Shown: in pieces, positions 1 to 5,682 of the stretch
Position numbering within the stretch: position 1 is the first letter of the stretch
How the letters are laid out: each line of letters starts with the position of its first letter
Assembly (NCBI GenBank): GCA_013695115.1
Contig: JACDBD010000382.1
Coordinates: forward strand, 1 to 9,431
From: Actinomycetota bacterium
GTDB taxonomy: Bacteria; Actinomycetota; Acidimicrobiia; IMCC26256; JACDBD01
Direction of reading: 5' to 3'
DNA: 9,431 nt
Notes under the pieces: generated by a model
The model's database searches: none
What the model saw: only the letters and a program-made list of their open reading frames with translations
Told to the model about the DNA's origin: nothing
Translations under genes and position numbers: made by a program

Positions 1-1668
1 CTCGAAGCCCGGTGGGCGGCCGTTCCGGGACGCAGCGACCTGCTCGGCCTGGGCGTGGCCGACCGCGACGACGAGGCCGTGTACCTCGACGCCGCGCTGC
101 TCGGCGAGCCGTCCGTCCAGGACGCGCTGCGGGAGCTGCTCGGGCGGGACGGGCCACCGCTGGTCGCGCACCGGGCCAAGGACCTCATGCACGGCCTCCA
201 CGTCGATGTCCGGTCCCTGCACCAGGACACCGCGGTGATGGCGTACCTGCTCGACCCGGCCGAGGGGAACTACCGCCTCGACGACCTCGCACTCCGGTAC
301 CTGTCGCTCGAGGTGCGCTCGCCCGACGCGCCCGAGGAGTCAGGAATGCTCGACCTCGACGGTGAGTCGGGTGCCGACGACACGGGCCGGCGGGCGCTCG
401 CCGTCCGGCGGCTGGCGGGGGTGCTGGCCGAGGCGCTCGAAGCTCGCGAGCTCACCGACCTCTATGAGCGGTTCGAACGGCCGCTCGTACGGGTGCTCGC
501 GCGCATGGAAGAGGCGGGGGTCCGGATCGATCGCCGTTTCCTGGACGAGCTGCGCGGGGAGCTGAGCAAGAGCTGCGAAGACCTGATCGGGCGCATCCAC
601 GCCCACGGCGGGGAGGAGTTCAACGTCAACTCGACGCCGCAGCTGCGGCGGATCCTGTTCGAGAAGCTCGGGCTCGTGCCGGTCAAGAAGACCAAGACAG
701 GCCCGTCCACCGACGCCGACTCCCTCCAGAAGATGGCGGCCGAGCACCCGATCGTCGAGGACCTGCTCCGGTACCGGGAGGTCGAGAAGCTTCGCAGCAC
801 GTATGCCGACGCGCTCCCGCCGCTGATCGGAGACGACGGCCGGATCCACGCCACCTTCAAGCAGACCGATACGACCACCGGGCGGATCTCCAGCGAGGCC
901 CCCAACCTCCAGAACGTGCCGGTACGCACCGCCGACGGTCGGGAGATGCGCCGGGCGTTCGTCGCCGACGACGGTTGCGGTCTGCTCACCGCCGACTACT
1001 CGCAGATCGAGCTGCGGGTGCTCGCGCACCTGACCGACGACCCCGGGCTCGTCGACGCGTTCTCCCGCCGGGCCGACATCCACACGACGACCGCGGCCCG
1101 GGTGTTCGGGGTCGAGGAGTCGGACGTCGACGAGTTCCAGCGCCGGTTCGCCAAGGTCGTGAACTTCGGGCTCGCGTACGGGATGGAGGCCTACGGCCTC
1201 GGACAGCGTCTCGACATCCCCACCGACCAGGCGAAGGAGATCCTCGACAGCTACTTCGAGAGCTTCCCCAACGTGAAGGTGTTCATGGACGAGACGGTCC
1301 GGGAGGCCAAGCAGCGCGGCTACACGACCACCATCTTCGGCCGGCGGCGCCAGATCACCGAGCTGTCGTCCGACAACTTCCGCATCCGCCAGATGGGTGA
1401 GCGCATGGCCCAGAACGCGCCGGTGCAGGGGTCGGCCGCCGACATCTTCAAGCTCGCCATGATCGAGCTCGACCGTGCCCTGGAGGACGCCGGTCTCCGC
1501 TCGAGGATGGTCCTCACCGTGCACGACGAGCTCGTCCTCGAAGTGCCGCTCGAGGAACGCGAACGGGTGGAGGCGATCGTGCGCGAGGTCATGGAGTCGG
1601 TCTGCGAGTTGAAGGTCCCGCTCGAGGTCGACCTCGGCTTCGGCCCCAACTGGGCCGAGGCGAAGTAA
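1..1668 (+). CDS. polA: DNA polymerase I, 3' part (5' end outside window)
   Basis: Family A DNA polymerase that fills gaps in excision repair and replaces RNA primers during lagging-strand maturation. The frame is open from base 1, so the gene enters from the left. 555 residues are visible; a family length of about 850-900 means the 5'-nuclease domain and the start of the 3'-5' exonuclease-like domain are missing. Residues 1 to about 145 match the exonuclease-like domain. The Asp at 226-228 sits where E. coli has D424, but the Y497/D501 region aligns with a segment lacking the acidic pair, so proofreading is probably lost, as in mycobacterial Pol I (inference). The polymerase domain is complete: motif A DYSQIELR (994-1017), O-helix with RRFAKVVNFGLAYG (1141-1182) and motif C VHDE (1519-1530), carrying the metal-binding Asp residues. 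The O-helix selectivity position is Phe. It ends with TAA. The GTG at 55 is internal, because homology to polymerase I continues upstream of it. Confidence 0.97.
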   Translation, partial: LEARWAAVPGRSDLLGLGVADRDDEAVYLDAALLGEPSVQDALRELLGRDGPPLVAHRAKDLMHGLHVDVRSLHQDTAVMAYLLDPAEGNYRLDDLALRYLSLEVRSPDAPEESGMLDLDGESGADDTGRRALAVRRLAGVLAEALEARELTDLYERFERPLVRVLARMEEAGVRIDRRFLDELRGELSKSCEDLIGRIHAHGGEEFNVNSTPQLRRILFEKLGLVPVKKTKTGPSTDADSLQKMAAEHPIVEDLLRYREVEKLRSTYADALPPLIGDDGRIHATFKQTDTTTGRISSEAPNLQNVPVRTADGREMRRAFVADDGCGLLTADYSQIELRVLAHLTDDPGLVDAFSRRADIHTTTAARVFGVEESDVDEFQRRFAKVVNFGLAYGMEAYGLGQRLDIPTDQAKEILDSYFESFPNVKVFMDETVREAKQRGYTTTIFGRRRQITELSSDNFRIRQMGERMAQNAPVQGSAADIFKLAMIELDRALEDAGLRSRMVLTVHDELVLEVPLEERERVEAIVREVMESVCELKVPLEVDLGFGPNWAEAK

Positions 1669-1687
1669 TTCGACGTCCTTGCGTCAC

Positions 1688-1701
1688 CTATCCCGGATAG
1701 T
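1688..1701 (+). promoter_or_regulatory. Putative -10 region with small inverted repeat, methyltransferase promoter
   Basis: The 42-base gap after polA holds CTATC-CCG-GATAG (1688-1700), a 5-bp inverted repeat. GATAGT (1696-1701) at its right end keeps the conserved A2 and T6 of a -10 element. Transcription starting 7-9 bases downstream would begin at or just before the GTG at 1711, giving a leaderless or nearly leaderless mRNA. No Shine-Dalgarno sequence and no clear -35 are seen. Alternatively the repeat is chance and the gene is read through from polA. Confidence 0.3.
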
Positions 1702-1710
1702 TGTGGGTAC

Positions 1711-2445
1711 GTGACGCCGAAACCCCCTCGACCGGACTGGTTCAACCCGATCGCCGCCTTCCTCGGGGCCGCCTACCTGCGCAACGCCTTCACCAAGGGC
1801 ACCGAGCAGGAGGTCGAGTTCCTGGTCCACGCGCTCGGCCTCGAGCCCGGCCAGCGGGTGCTCGACGTCGGCTGCGGCCCGGGACGGCACGCGCTCGCCC
1901 TCGCCCGGCGCGGGATGGAGGTGGTCGGCGTCGACCTCTCACCCGACTTCGTGAAGCTCGCCCGGGAGGCCGCGACCGCCGAGGGGCTCCCCGCCGCGTT
2001 CGCGGTGCTCGACGTGCGTGACCTCGCCTACGACGGCGCGTTCGACGCCGCCATCTGCCTGTGCCAGGGCGGGTTCGGGCTCCTCGGCGGAGCCGACGAC
2101 GCCGCCGTGATCGAGCGGATCGTGCGGGCGGCCGAACCGAACGGGGGTGTGGCGATCACCGCCTTCTCCTCCTACTTCGCGGTCCGGGGCCTCGAGGACC
2201 GCGAGGACTTCGACCCGGGAACGGGTGTCCTGCACGAGGTGGCGACGGTTCGAGACGAAGCGGGCGAGGAGCGCGACTTCGACGCCTGGACGACCTGCTT
2301 CACCGCCCGCGAGCTCACCCTGCTCGGTGAGGCTGCCGGCCTCCGCGTCGACGCCGTCCACGGCGTCACCCCCGGGCGGTACCGGGTCGCGCCGCCGGCG
2401 CTCGACCAGCCAGAAGTGCTGCTCCTCGGCCGCCGCCGGGCCTAG
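1711..2445 (+). CDS. Class I SAM-dependent methyltransferase, substrate unknown
   Basis: 244-residue protein with a Rossmann-type methyltransferase fold, probably cytoplasmic since no signal peptide or membrane segment is seen. Motif [10 protein letters not shown] (residues 52-60) is the glycine-rich SAM loop. The GVDLS stretch (73-77) carries the acidic residue expected to bind the ribose hydroxyls. LDVRD (100-104) fits motif II and [15 protein letters not shown] (111-125) fits motif IV. The C-terminal stretch [17 protein letters not shown] (197-213) is typical of UbiE/Tam-like small-molecule methyltransferases. The N-terminal segment, about residues 10-45 (DWFNPIAAF and [13 protein letters not shown]), is probably a helical cap. 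The GTG start at 1711 lies 42 bases after polA, without a visible Shine-Dalgarno sequence. The next gene is on the opposite strand and overlaps its stop codon. The fold and SAM binding are well supported; the acceptor substrate cannot be inferred. Confidence 0.9.
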   Translation: MTPKPPRPDWFNPIAAFLGAAYLRNAFTKGTEQEVEFLVHALGLEPGQRVLDVGCGPGRHALALARRGMEVVGVDLSPDFVKLAREAATAEGLPAAFAVLDVRDLAYDGAFDAAICLCQGGFGLLGGADDAAVIERIVRAAEPNGGVAITAFSSYFAVRGLEDREDFDPGTGVLHEVATVRDEAGEERDFDAWTTCFTARELTLLGEAAGLRVDAVHGVTPGRYRVAPPALDQPEVLLLGRRRA

Positions 2446-2873
2446 GGATCGAGGACGACGACCGGGATCTCCCGGTCGGTCTTCGTCTGGTAGTCGTCGT
2501 ACGGCGGCCACACCTCAGCGGCGCGCGCCCACCACTCGTCCCGCTCGTCGCCGGTCACGACCCGGGCGCGCCGGTCGCTGACCGCGTCGCCGTCCTGGAG
2601 CGTGACCTCGGGGTCGGCGAGGAGGTTGAGGTACCAGACCGGATGCTTGGGTGCGCCGCCCAAGGACGCCACGACCGCATAGGCGCCGTCGTGCTCCACC
2701 CGCATCAGCGCGCTCTTGCGGAGCTTGCCGGTGCGGCGACCACGGGTGGTCAGGATCACGCACGGCTTGCCCTCGAGCGTGCCACCTTCGCGGCCCCCGG
2801 TCTCCTCGTACTGGCGGACGTGCTCGGCGACGAAGTCCCAGGGGCTGGGTTCGTACTCGCCCTCGATCGGCAT
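2442..2873 (-). CDS. Ddn-family deazaflavin (F420)-dependent nitroreductase/oxidoreductase
   Basis: 143-residue protein, close to the usual length of the Ddn family (split beta-barrel, F420H2-dependent reductases; the M. tuberculosis member activates pretomanid and reduces quinones). Family landmarks are visible: [20 protein letters not shown] (33-52), a conserved core; [19 protein letters not shown] (70-88), the F420-binding stretch; and the C-terminal [19 protein letters not shown] (122-140). Compared from memory with Ddn, the S78 equivalent (Ser70) and the Y133 and Y136 equivalents (Tyr125, Tyr128) are kept, whereas Y130 is Trp122 and K79 is Leu71, so substrate range may differ. The ATG start at 2873 was chosen because GGGAGGAG lies 6 bases upstream; an in-frame extension to 2996 has no homology. 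The gene is divergent from rpsA and convergent with the methyltransferase. Its presence implies a host that makes F420. The physiological substrate is unknown. Confidence 0.93.
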   Translation of the reverse strand: MPIEGEYEPSPWDFVAEHVRQYEETGGREGGTLEGKPCVILTTRGRRTGKLRKSALMRVEHDGAYAVVASLGGAPKHPVWYLNLLADPEVTLQDGDAVSDRRARVVTGDERDEWWARAAEVWPPYDDYQTKTDREIPVVVLDP

Positions 2874-2879
2874 CAGTCG

Positions 2880-2887
2880 CTCCTCCC
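2880..2887 (-). promoter_or_regulatory. Ribosome binding site of the Ddn-like gene
   Basis: Read on the minus strand this is GGGAGGAG, followed by 6 bases (cgactg) and ATG. It is a strong Shine-Dalgarno match and fixes the start at 2873 rather than at the longer in-frame option. No convincing -10 box was found for this gene. Confidence 0.8.
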
Positions 2888-2930
2888 GTCCTCGGACAGT
2901 CCCTACTACCACGCGGCGCCGTTCGACCTG

Positions 2931-2936
2931 TACGCT
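2931..2936 (+). promoter_or_regulatory. Putative -10 element of the rpsA promoter
   Basis: TACGCT has the TAnnnT pattern seen in front of uvrB and uvrA in this window. A start about 7 bases downstream would give a leader of roughly 58 bases before the TTG at 3001. No -35 is evident at the expected distance. The TTGACC at 2939-2944 has no matching -10 downstream. Confidence 0.35.
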
Positions 2937-2951
2937 GGTTGACCGGCCTAC

Positions 2952-2977
2952 GCGCGAGGTGCGCGCGAGGTCGAGGT
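2952..2977 (+). repeat. Short direct repeats in the rpsA leader
   Basis: GCGCGAGGT occurs at 2952-2960 and again at 2963-2971 (period 11), and a third partial copy, CGAGGT, ends at 2977. The repeats lie in the probable 5' untranslated leader, just upstream of the true ribosome binding site. Each GAGGT resembles an anti-Shine-Dalgarno complement. The repeat is directly visible; any function is conjecture. Confidence 0.6.
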
Positions 2978-2986
2978 CTGGTTCCC

Positions 2987-2992
2987 GAGGAG
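2987..2992 (+). promoter_or_regulatory. Ribosome binding site of rpsA, fixing the TTG start
   Basis: GAGGAG is followed by 8 bases and TTG at 3001. An in-frame GTG at 2959 and a later in-frame TTG at 3091 have no comparable site, so 3001 is preferred. Confidence 0.7.
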
Positions 2993-3000
2993 TCAATCAG

Positions 3001-4482
3001 TTGTCCGAGCAGGAAGCGGCGGAGGCGGTCGACAGCGCCACTGCCCCCGAGTCGAGTGAAGCAGCGCCGGCAGCAGCGGCTGCCACCGCCTTGAGTGGCG
3101 AGAGCGGCGCCCAGGACGGCACCGTCGTCCTCGACGACCTCGGCAGCCAATCGTTCTCTGATGCGGTTGACGAGACCATCGTCGCGTTCGACGACGGCGA
3201 CATCGTCAAGGGCACGGTCGTCAAGATCGACAGCGACGAGGTTCTGCTCGACATCGGCTACAAGTCCGAAGGCGTCATCCCGTCGCGCGAGCTCTCGATC
3301 CGCAACGACGTCGACCCCGGCGAGATCGTCCAGCTCGACCAGGAGCTCGAGGCCCTCGTCCTCACGAAGGAGGACAAGGACGGCCGGCTCATCCTCTCCA
3401 AGAAGCGGGCTCAGTACGAGCGGGCCTGGGGCACGATCGAGGAGATCAAGGAGAAGGAAGGCGTCGTCGAGGGCCCGGTAATCGAGGTGGTCAAGGGCGG
3501 GCTCATTCTCGACATCGGGCTGCGGGGCTTCCTCCCCGCGTCGCTCGTCGACCTCCGTCGGGTGCGCGACCTGCACCCGTTCGTCGGCCGCACGCTCGAG
3601 TGCAAGATCATCGAGCTCGACAAGAACCGCAACAACGTCGTCCTCTCGCGCCGGGCCTACCTCGAGGAGACCCAGCGGGAGCAGCGCGACGAGTTCCTCA
3701 CCAACCTCAAGCCGGGCGAGATCCGCAAGGGCGTGGTCTCCTCGGTCGTCAACTTCGGCGCCTTCGTCGACCTCGGCGGCATGGACGGGCTCGTCCACGT
3801 CTCCGAGCTGAGCTGGAAGCACGTCGACCACCCCAGCTCGGTGGTCCAGGTCGGCGACGAGGTCGAGGTCCAGGTCCTCGACGTCGATCTGAGCCGCGAG
3901 CGCATCTCGCTCTCGCTCAAGGCGACCCAGCAGGACCCGTGGCAGGAGTTCGCCAACTCCCACGAGGTCGGCGAGCTCGTCTACGGACGGGTCACCAAGC
4001 TGGTGCCGTTCGGAGCCTTCGTGCAGGTGGGTGACGGCATCGAGGGGCTCGTCCACATCTCGGAGATGGCGGCCCACCACGTCGAGGCGCCCGAGCAGGT
4101 CGTCACCCCCGGTGAGGAGCTGTGGGTGAAGATCATCGACATCGACCTCGACCGCCGTCGCATCTCGCTGTCGGTCAAGCAGGCGGCGGAAGGTGGGGTG
4201 GTCGCGGCCGAGTACCAGGAGCAGTTCGGCGAACACGCCTACGACGATCAGGGCAACTACATCGGCCCCGACTACACCGAGGGCGCGGCCGCACCGCCCG
4301 CGCCCGGGAACGTGCCGACGACCGACGAGGAGATCATCGTGGGCAGCGCCGCGGTGGCGGGGACCGTGGCAGCCGCGCCCGAGGTCGACGCCGCACCCGA
4401 GATCGAGCCCGCACCCGAGGTCGAGGCCGCGTCCGAGGTCGAGGCAGCGCCTCCGCCCGAGCCTGACGTCCCCGACGCCTGA
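3001..4482 (+). CDS. rpsA: 30S ribosomal protein S1
   Basis: Ribosome-associated RNA-binding protein that brings mRNA to the 30S subunit. The 493 residues hold four S1 (OB-fold) domains at about 65-137, 153-219, 239-308 and 324-395, as in M. tuberculosis RpsA; E. coli S1 has six. The first two carry DEVLLDIGYKSEGVIP and GGLILDIGLRGFLPASLV; the last two have the canonical FGAFV and GLVHISE/GLVHVSEL core. Residues 1-63 form an Ala/Glu-rich leader without a recognised domain. The C-terminal tail (396-493) keeps YDDQGNYIGPDY, similar to mycobacterial RpsA (DEQGNYIFPE), then becomes an acidic Ala/Pro/Glu stretch. The TTG start is supported by GAGGAG 8 bases upstream and by the absence of ATG or GTG before domain 1. 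coaE follows 13 bases after the stop, probably in the same transcript. Identity is certain; the exact start is likely but not proven. Confidence 0.96.
   Translation: MSEQEAAEAVDSATAPESSEAAPAAAAATALSGESGAQDGTVVLDDLGSQSFSDAVDETIVAFDDGDIVKGTVVKIDSDEVLLDIGYKSEGVIPSRELSIRNDVDPGEIVQLDQELEALVLTKEDKDGRLILSKKRAQYERAWGTIEEIKEKEGVVEGPVIEVVKGGLILDIGLRGFLPASLVDLRRVRDLHPFVGRTLECKIIELDKNRNNVVLSRRAYLEETQREQRDEFLTNLKPGEIRKGVVSSVVNFGAFVDLGGMDGLVHVSELSWKHVDHPSSVVQVGDEVEVQVLDVDLSRERISLSLKATQQDPWQEFANSHEVGELVYGRVTKLVPFGAFVQVGDGIEGLVHISEMAAHHVEAPEQVVTPGEELWVKIIDIDLDRRRISLSVKQAAEGGVVAAEYQEQFGEHAYDDQGNYIGPDYTEGAAAPPAPGNVPTTDEEIIVGSAAVAGTVAAAPEVDAAPEIEPAPEVEAASEVEAAPPPEPDVPDA
4372..4461 (+). repeat. 18-bp tandem repeats encoding hexapeptides in the RpsA tail
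   Basis: Four consecutive 18-base units (4372-4389, 4390-4407, 4408-4425, 4426-4443) encode AAPEVD, AAPEIE, PAPEVE and AASEVE, and a fifth degenerate unit (4444-4461) encodes AAPPPE. The reading frame is kept throughout (residues 458-487). The units look like local duplication followed by drift. The product is an acidic, probably disordered tail. Confidence 0.85.
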
Positions 4483-4495
4483 GGCGATACGTAGC

Positions 4496-5104
4496 TTGCT
4501 CCTCGTCGGGCTGACCGGCGGGATCGGCGCCGGGAAGTCGACGGTCGCGGAACTGCTGACGGCCAAGGGCGCGGTCGTCGTCGACGCCGACGAGGTGGCC
4601 CGTGCCGTCGCCGAGCCGGGGCAGCCCGCGTTCGACGCGATCGTCGAGCGGTTCGGGCCGGAGGTCGTTACCGCCGACGGCACGATCGATCGTGCCGCCC
4701 TCGCCCGGGTGGCGTTCGCCGACGACCAGTCGCGTCAGGATCTCGAGGGCATCACCCACCCCGCGATCAATACCGAGTTCACCCGCCGAGTGGCCGAATC
4801 GCCCACCGATCGGGTCGTCGTGCTCGACGTTCCCCTCCTGGTGGAGTCGTCGAAGGCGCGGGAGCGGCCGTACGAGGCGGTGATCGTGGTCGAAGCTCCT
4901 CGCGATGTCCGTCTCGCCCGGCTGGAGGCCCGAGGCGTGCCCCGAGCGGATGCCGAGCGCCGCATGGCCGCCCAGGCCAGCGACGAGGACCGGCGGGCGG
5001 TCGCCACGCTCGTCGTGGACAACTCGGGCGACCGCGACGACCTCGCCCGTCAGATCGACGAGGTGTGGGCCGAGCTCGAGCGAATGCACCGCGAGAAGGG
5101 TTGA
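4496..5104 (+). CDS. coaE: Dephospho-CoA kinase
   Basis: Catalyses the last step of coenzyme A synthesis: ATP-dependent phosphorylation of the 3'-hydroxyl of dephospho-CoA, in the cytoplasm. At 202 residues it is the usual length for the single-domain enzyme; mycobacterial CoaE has an extra C-terminal domain that is absent here. The P-loop GGIGAGKS is at residues 8-15, the catalytic-site DAD at 30-32, THP at 87-89, VLDVPLLVE at 109-117, the lid stretch ARLEARGVPRADAERRMAAQ at 141-160 and the closing DNSG near 175-180. The TTG at 4496 is chosen because it places the P-loop where CoaE proteins normally have it (about MLLVGLTGGIG); the frame stays open upstream only as an overlap with rpsA. GAGG at 4481-4484, overlapping the rpsA stop, could serve as a weak ribosome binding site. 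Likely cotranscribed and perhaps translationally coupled with rpsA. Confidence 0.95.
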   Translation: MLLVGLTGGIGAGKSTVAELLTAKGAVVVDADEVARAVAEPGQPAFDAIVERFGPEVVTADGTIDRAALARVAFADDQSRQDLEGITHPAINTEFTRRVAESPTDRVVVLDVPLLVESSKARERPYEAVIVVEAPRDVRLARLEARGVPRADAERRMAAQASDEDRRAVATLVVDNSGDRDDLARQIDEVWAELERMHREKG

Positions 5105-5127
5105 CCGCACCTACTCGCGAGTAGGGT
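5101..5127 (+). promoter_or_regulatory. Putative promoter of the secreted-protein gene
   Basis: TTGACC (5101-5106), overlapping the coaE stop codon, and TAGGGT (5122-5127) form a -35/-10 pair with a 15-base spacer, slightly short of the usual 16-18. A start near 5134 gives a leader of about 29 bases that contains the ribosome binding site. The spacer and -10 are covered by a perfect palindrome, described separately. Confidence 0.5.
5110..5125. promoter_or_regulatory. Perfect 16-bp palindrome, candidate operator
   Basis: CCTACTCGCGAGTAGG equals its own reverse complement over all 16 bases. It lies 5 bases after the coaE stop codon and overlaps the spacer and -10 of the putative promoter for the downstream gene, where a dimeric repressor would block RNA polymerase. 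It could also fold as a hairpin (6-bp stem, CGCG loop), but no T-run follows, so an intrinsic terminator is less likely. The regulator is unknown. Confidence 0.5.
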
Positions 5128-5150
5128 TCCGCCTTCGTCCGCGTAGAACC

Positions 5151-5155
5151 AGGAG
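5151..5155 (+). promoter_or_regulatory. Ribosome binding site of the secreted-protein gene
   Basis: AGGAG followed by 7 bases and ATG at 5163. It selects this ATG, which is also where a signal peptide begins, over the much longer open frame that extends upstream into coaE. Confidence 0.8.
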
Positions 5156-5162
5156 CCCGCCC

Positions 5163-5624
5163 ATGCGGCGTGCCAGCACGCTCACCACCACCGCCCTGCT
5201 GACTCTCGGACTCGCAACTGCCGCCTTCGCTGGTGTCGCCGCTGCCGGCGAGCTCAGCAAGAAGGAGTACAAGGCCGAGATCAACGATGTTTGCGTGAGC
5301 GCAAACGAGGACCTCGGCGTGGTCTTCGAGGAGGTCTTCGCCGACCTCGAGGAGGACGAGGAACCGTCGCCGGAGCAGCAGCAGGCCGCCGCCGACGACG
5401 CCCTCCCGATCTTCCGGCAGATGCTCGACGACATCGAGGACCTCGACGGCCCGAAGGCGCTGAAGAAGAAGGTCGACAAGCTCGTGGACGGGTACCGGGA
5501 CGTCGCCGACGAGATCGAGGATGATCCCGAGATCGTCTTCAGCGCGGACGCCGAGGACCCATTCGTCAAGCTCGACAAGCAGGCGGCGAAGCTCGGCCTC
5601 GACGACTGCGTCCAGAGCGGCTGA
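5163..5624 (+). CDS. Small secreted acidic helical protein, function unknown
   Basis: 153 residues. The N-terminus is a Sec-type signal peptide: MRR, then a hydrophobic stretch to about residue 23, with possible cleavage after AFA (23) or AAA (28). No lipobox cysteine is seen. The mature part is rich in Asp, Glu and Lys, and predicted helical by eye. It has exactly two cysteines, Cys44 near the start (NDVCVSAN) and Cys149 near the end (LDDCVQSG), which could form a disulfide joining the ends. The pattern ELSKKEY..I..VC..AN, then [17 protein letters not shown], then a C-terminal GL.DC, resembles a group of actinobacterial secreted proteins of unknown function that often read LSKAEF...A..IC..AN; this is from memory and not checked. 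The gene has its own promoter and ribosome binding site between coaE and uvrB, so linkage to repair genes is probably only positional. Confidence 0.85.
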   Translation: MRRASTLTTTALLTLGLATAAFAGVAAAGELSKKEYKAEINDVCVSANEDLGVVFEEVFADLEEDEEPSPEQQQAAADDALPIFRQMLDDIEDLDGPKALKKKVDKLVDGYRDVADEIEDDPEIVFSADAEDPFVKLDKQAAKLGLDDCVQSG

Positions 5625-5668
5625 TCTCCGGGGGGTCGGCACCGGGCGTAACCGTCACACCCCGCCGG

Positions 5669-5674
5669 TACGAT
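5669..5674 (+). promoter_or_regulatory. -10 element of a probable leaderless uvrB promoter
   Basis: TACGAT (TAnnnT) ends 8 bases before the GTG at 5683, so transcription starting at the usual distance would begin at or within 1-2 bases of the start codon. No Shine-Dalgarno sequence fits with proper spacing; the GGGGGCG run is too close to the GTG. No LexA box is visible in 5625-5682. Confidence 0.5.
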
Positions 5675-5682
5675 CGGGGGCG

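Noticed and set aside
12..365. 117-codon plus-strand open frame overlapping polA
   Set aside because: Arg/Pro/Ala-rich out-of-frame translation of polA; typical high-GC shadow.
471..478. GTTCGAAC palindrome in polA
   Set aside because: The half-sites are in the wrong order and spacing for a LexA box, and the site is within coding sequence.
340..1524. 394-codon minus-strand open frame opposite polA, and a similar 512-codon one at 5566-7104 opposite uvrB
   Set aside because: Both mirror the codon periodicity of well-supported plus-strand genes and show no domain or ribosome binding site.
2515..4683. 722-codon open frame on the minus strand opposite rpsA and part of coaE
   Set aside because: It is a mirror of high-GC coding sequence: rpsA on the other strand has four clear S1 domains, and the antisense translation is Asp/Leu/Val/Arg-rich without any recognisable domain. 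Its last part also runs through the Ddn-like gene in another frame.
5625..5682. Possible terminator (GGGGT ... ACCCC) between the secreted-protein gene and uvrB
   Set aside because: The stem is only 5 bp with a loop of about 25 bases and no T-run.
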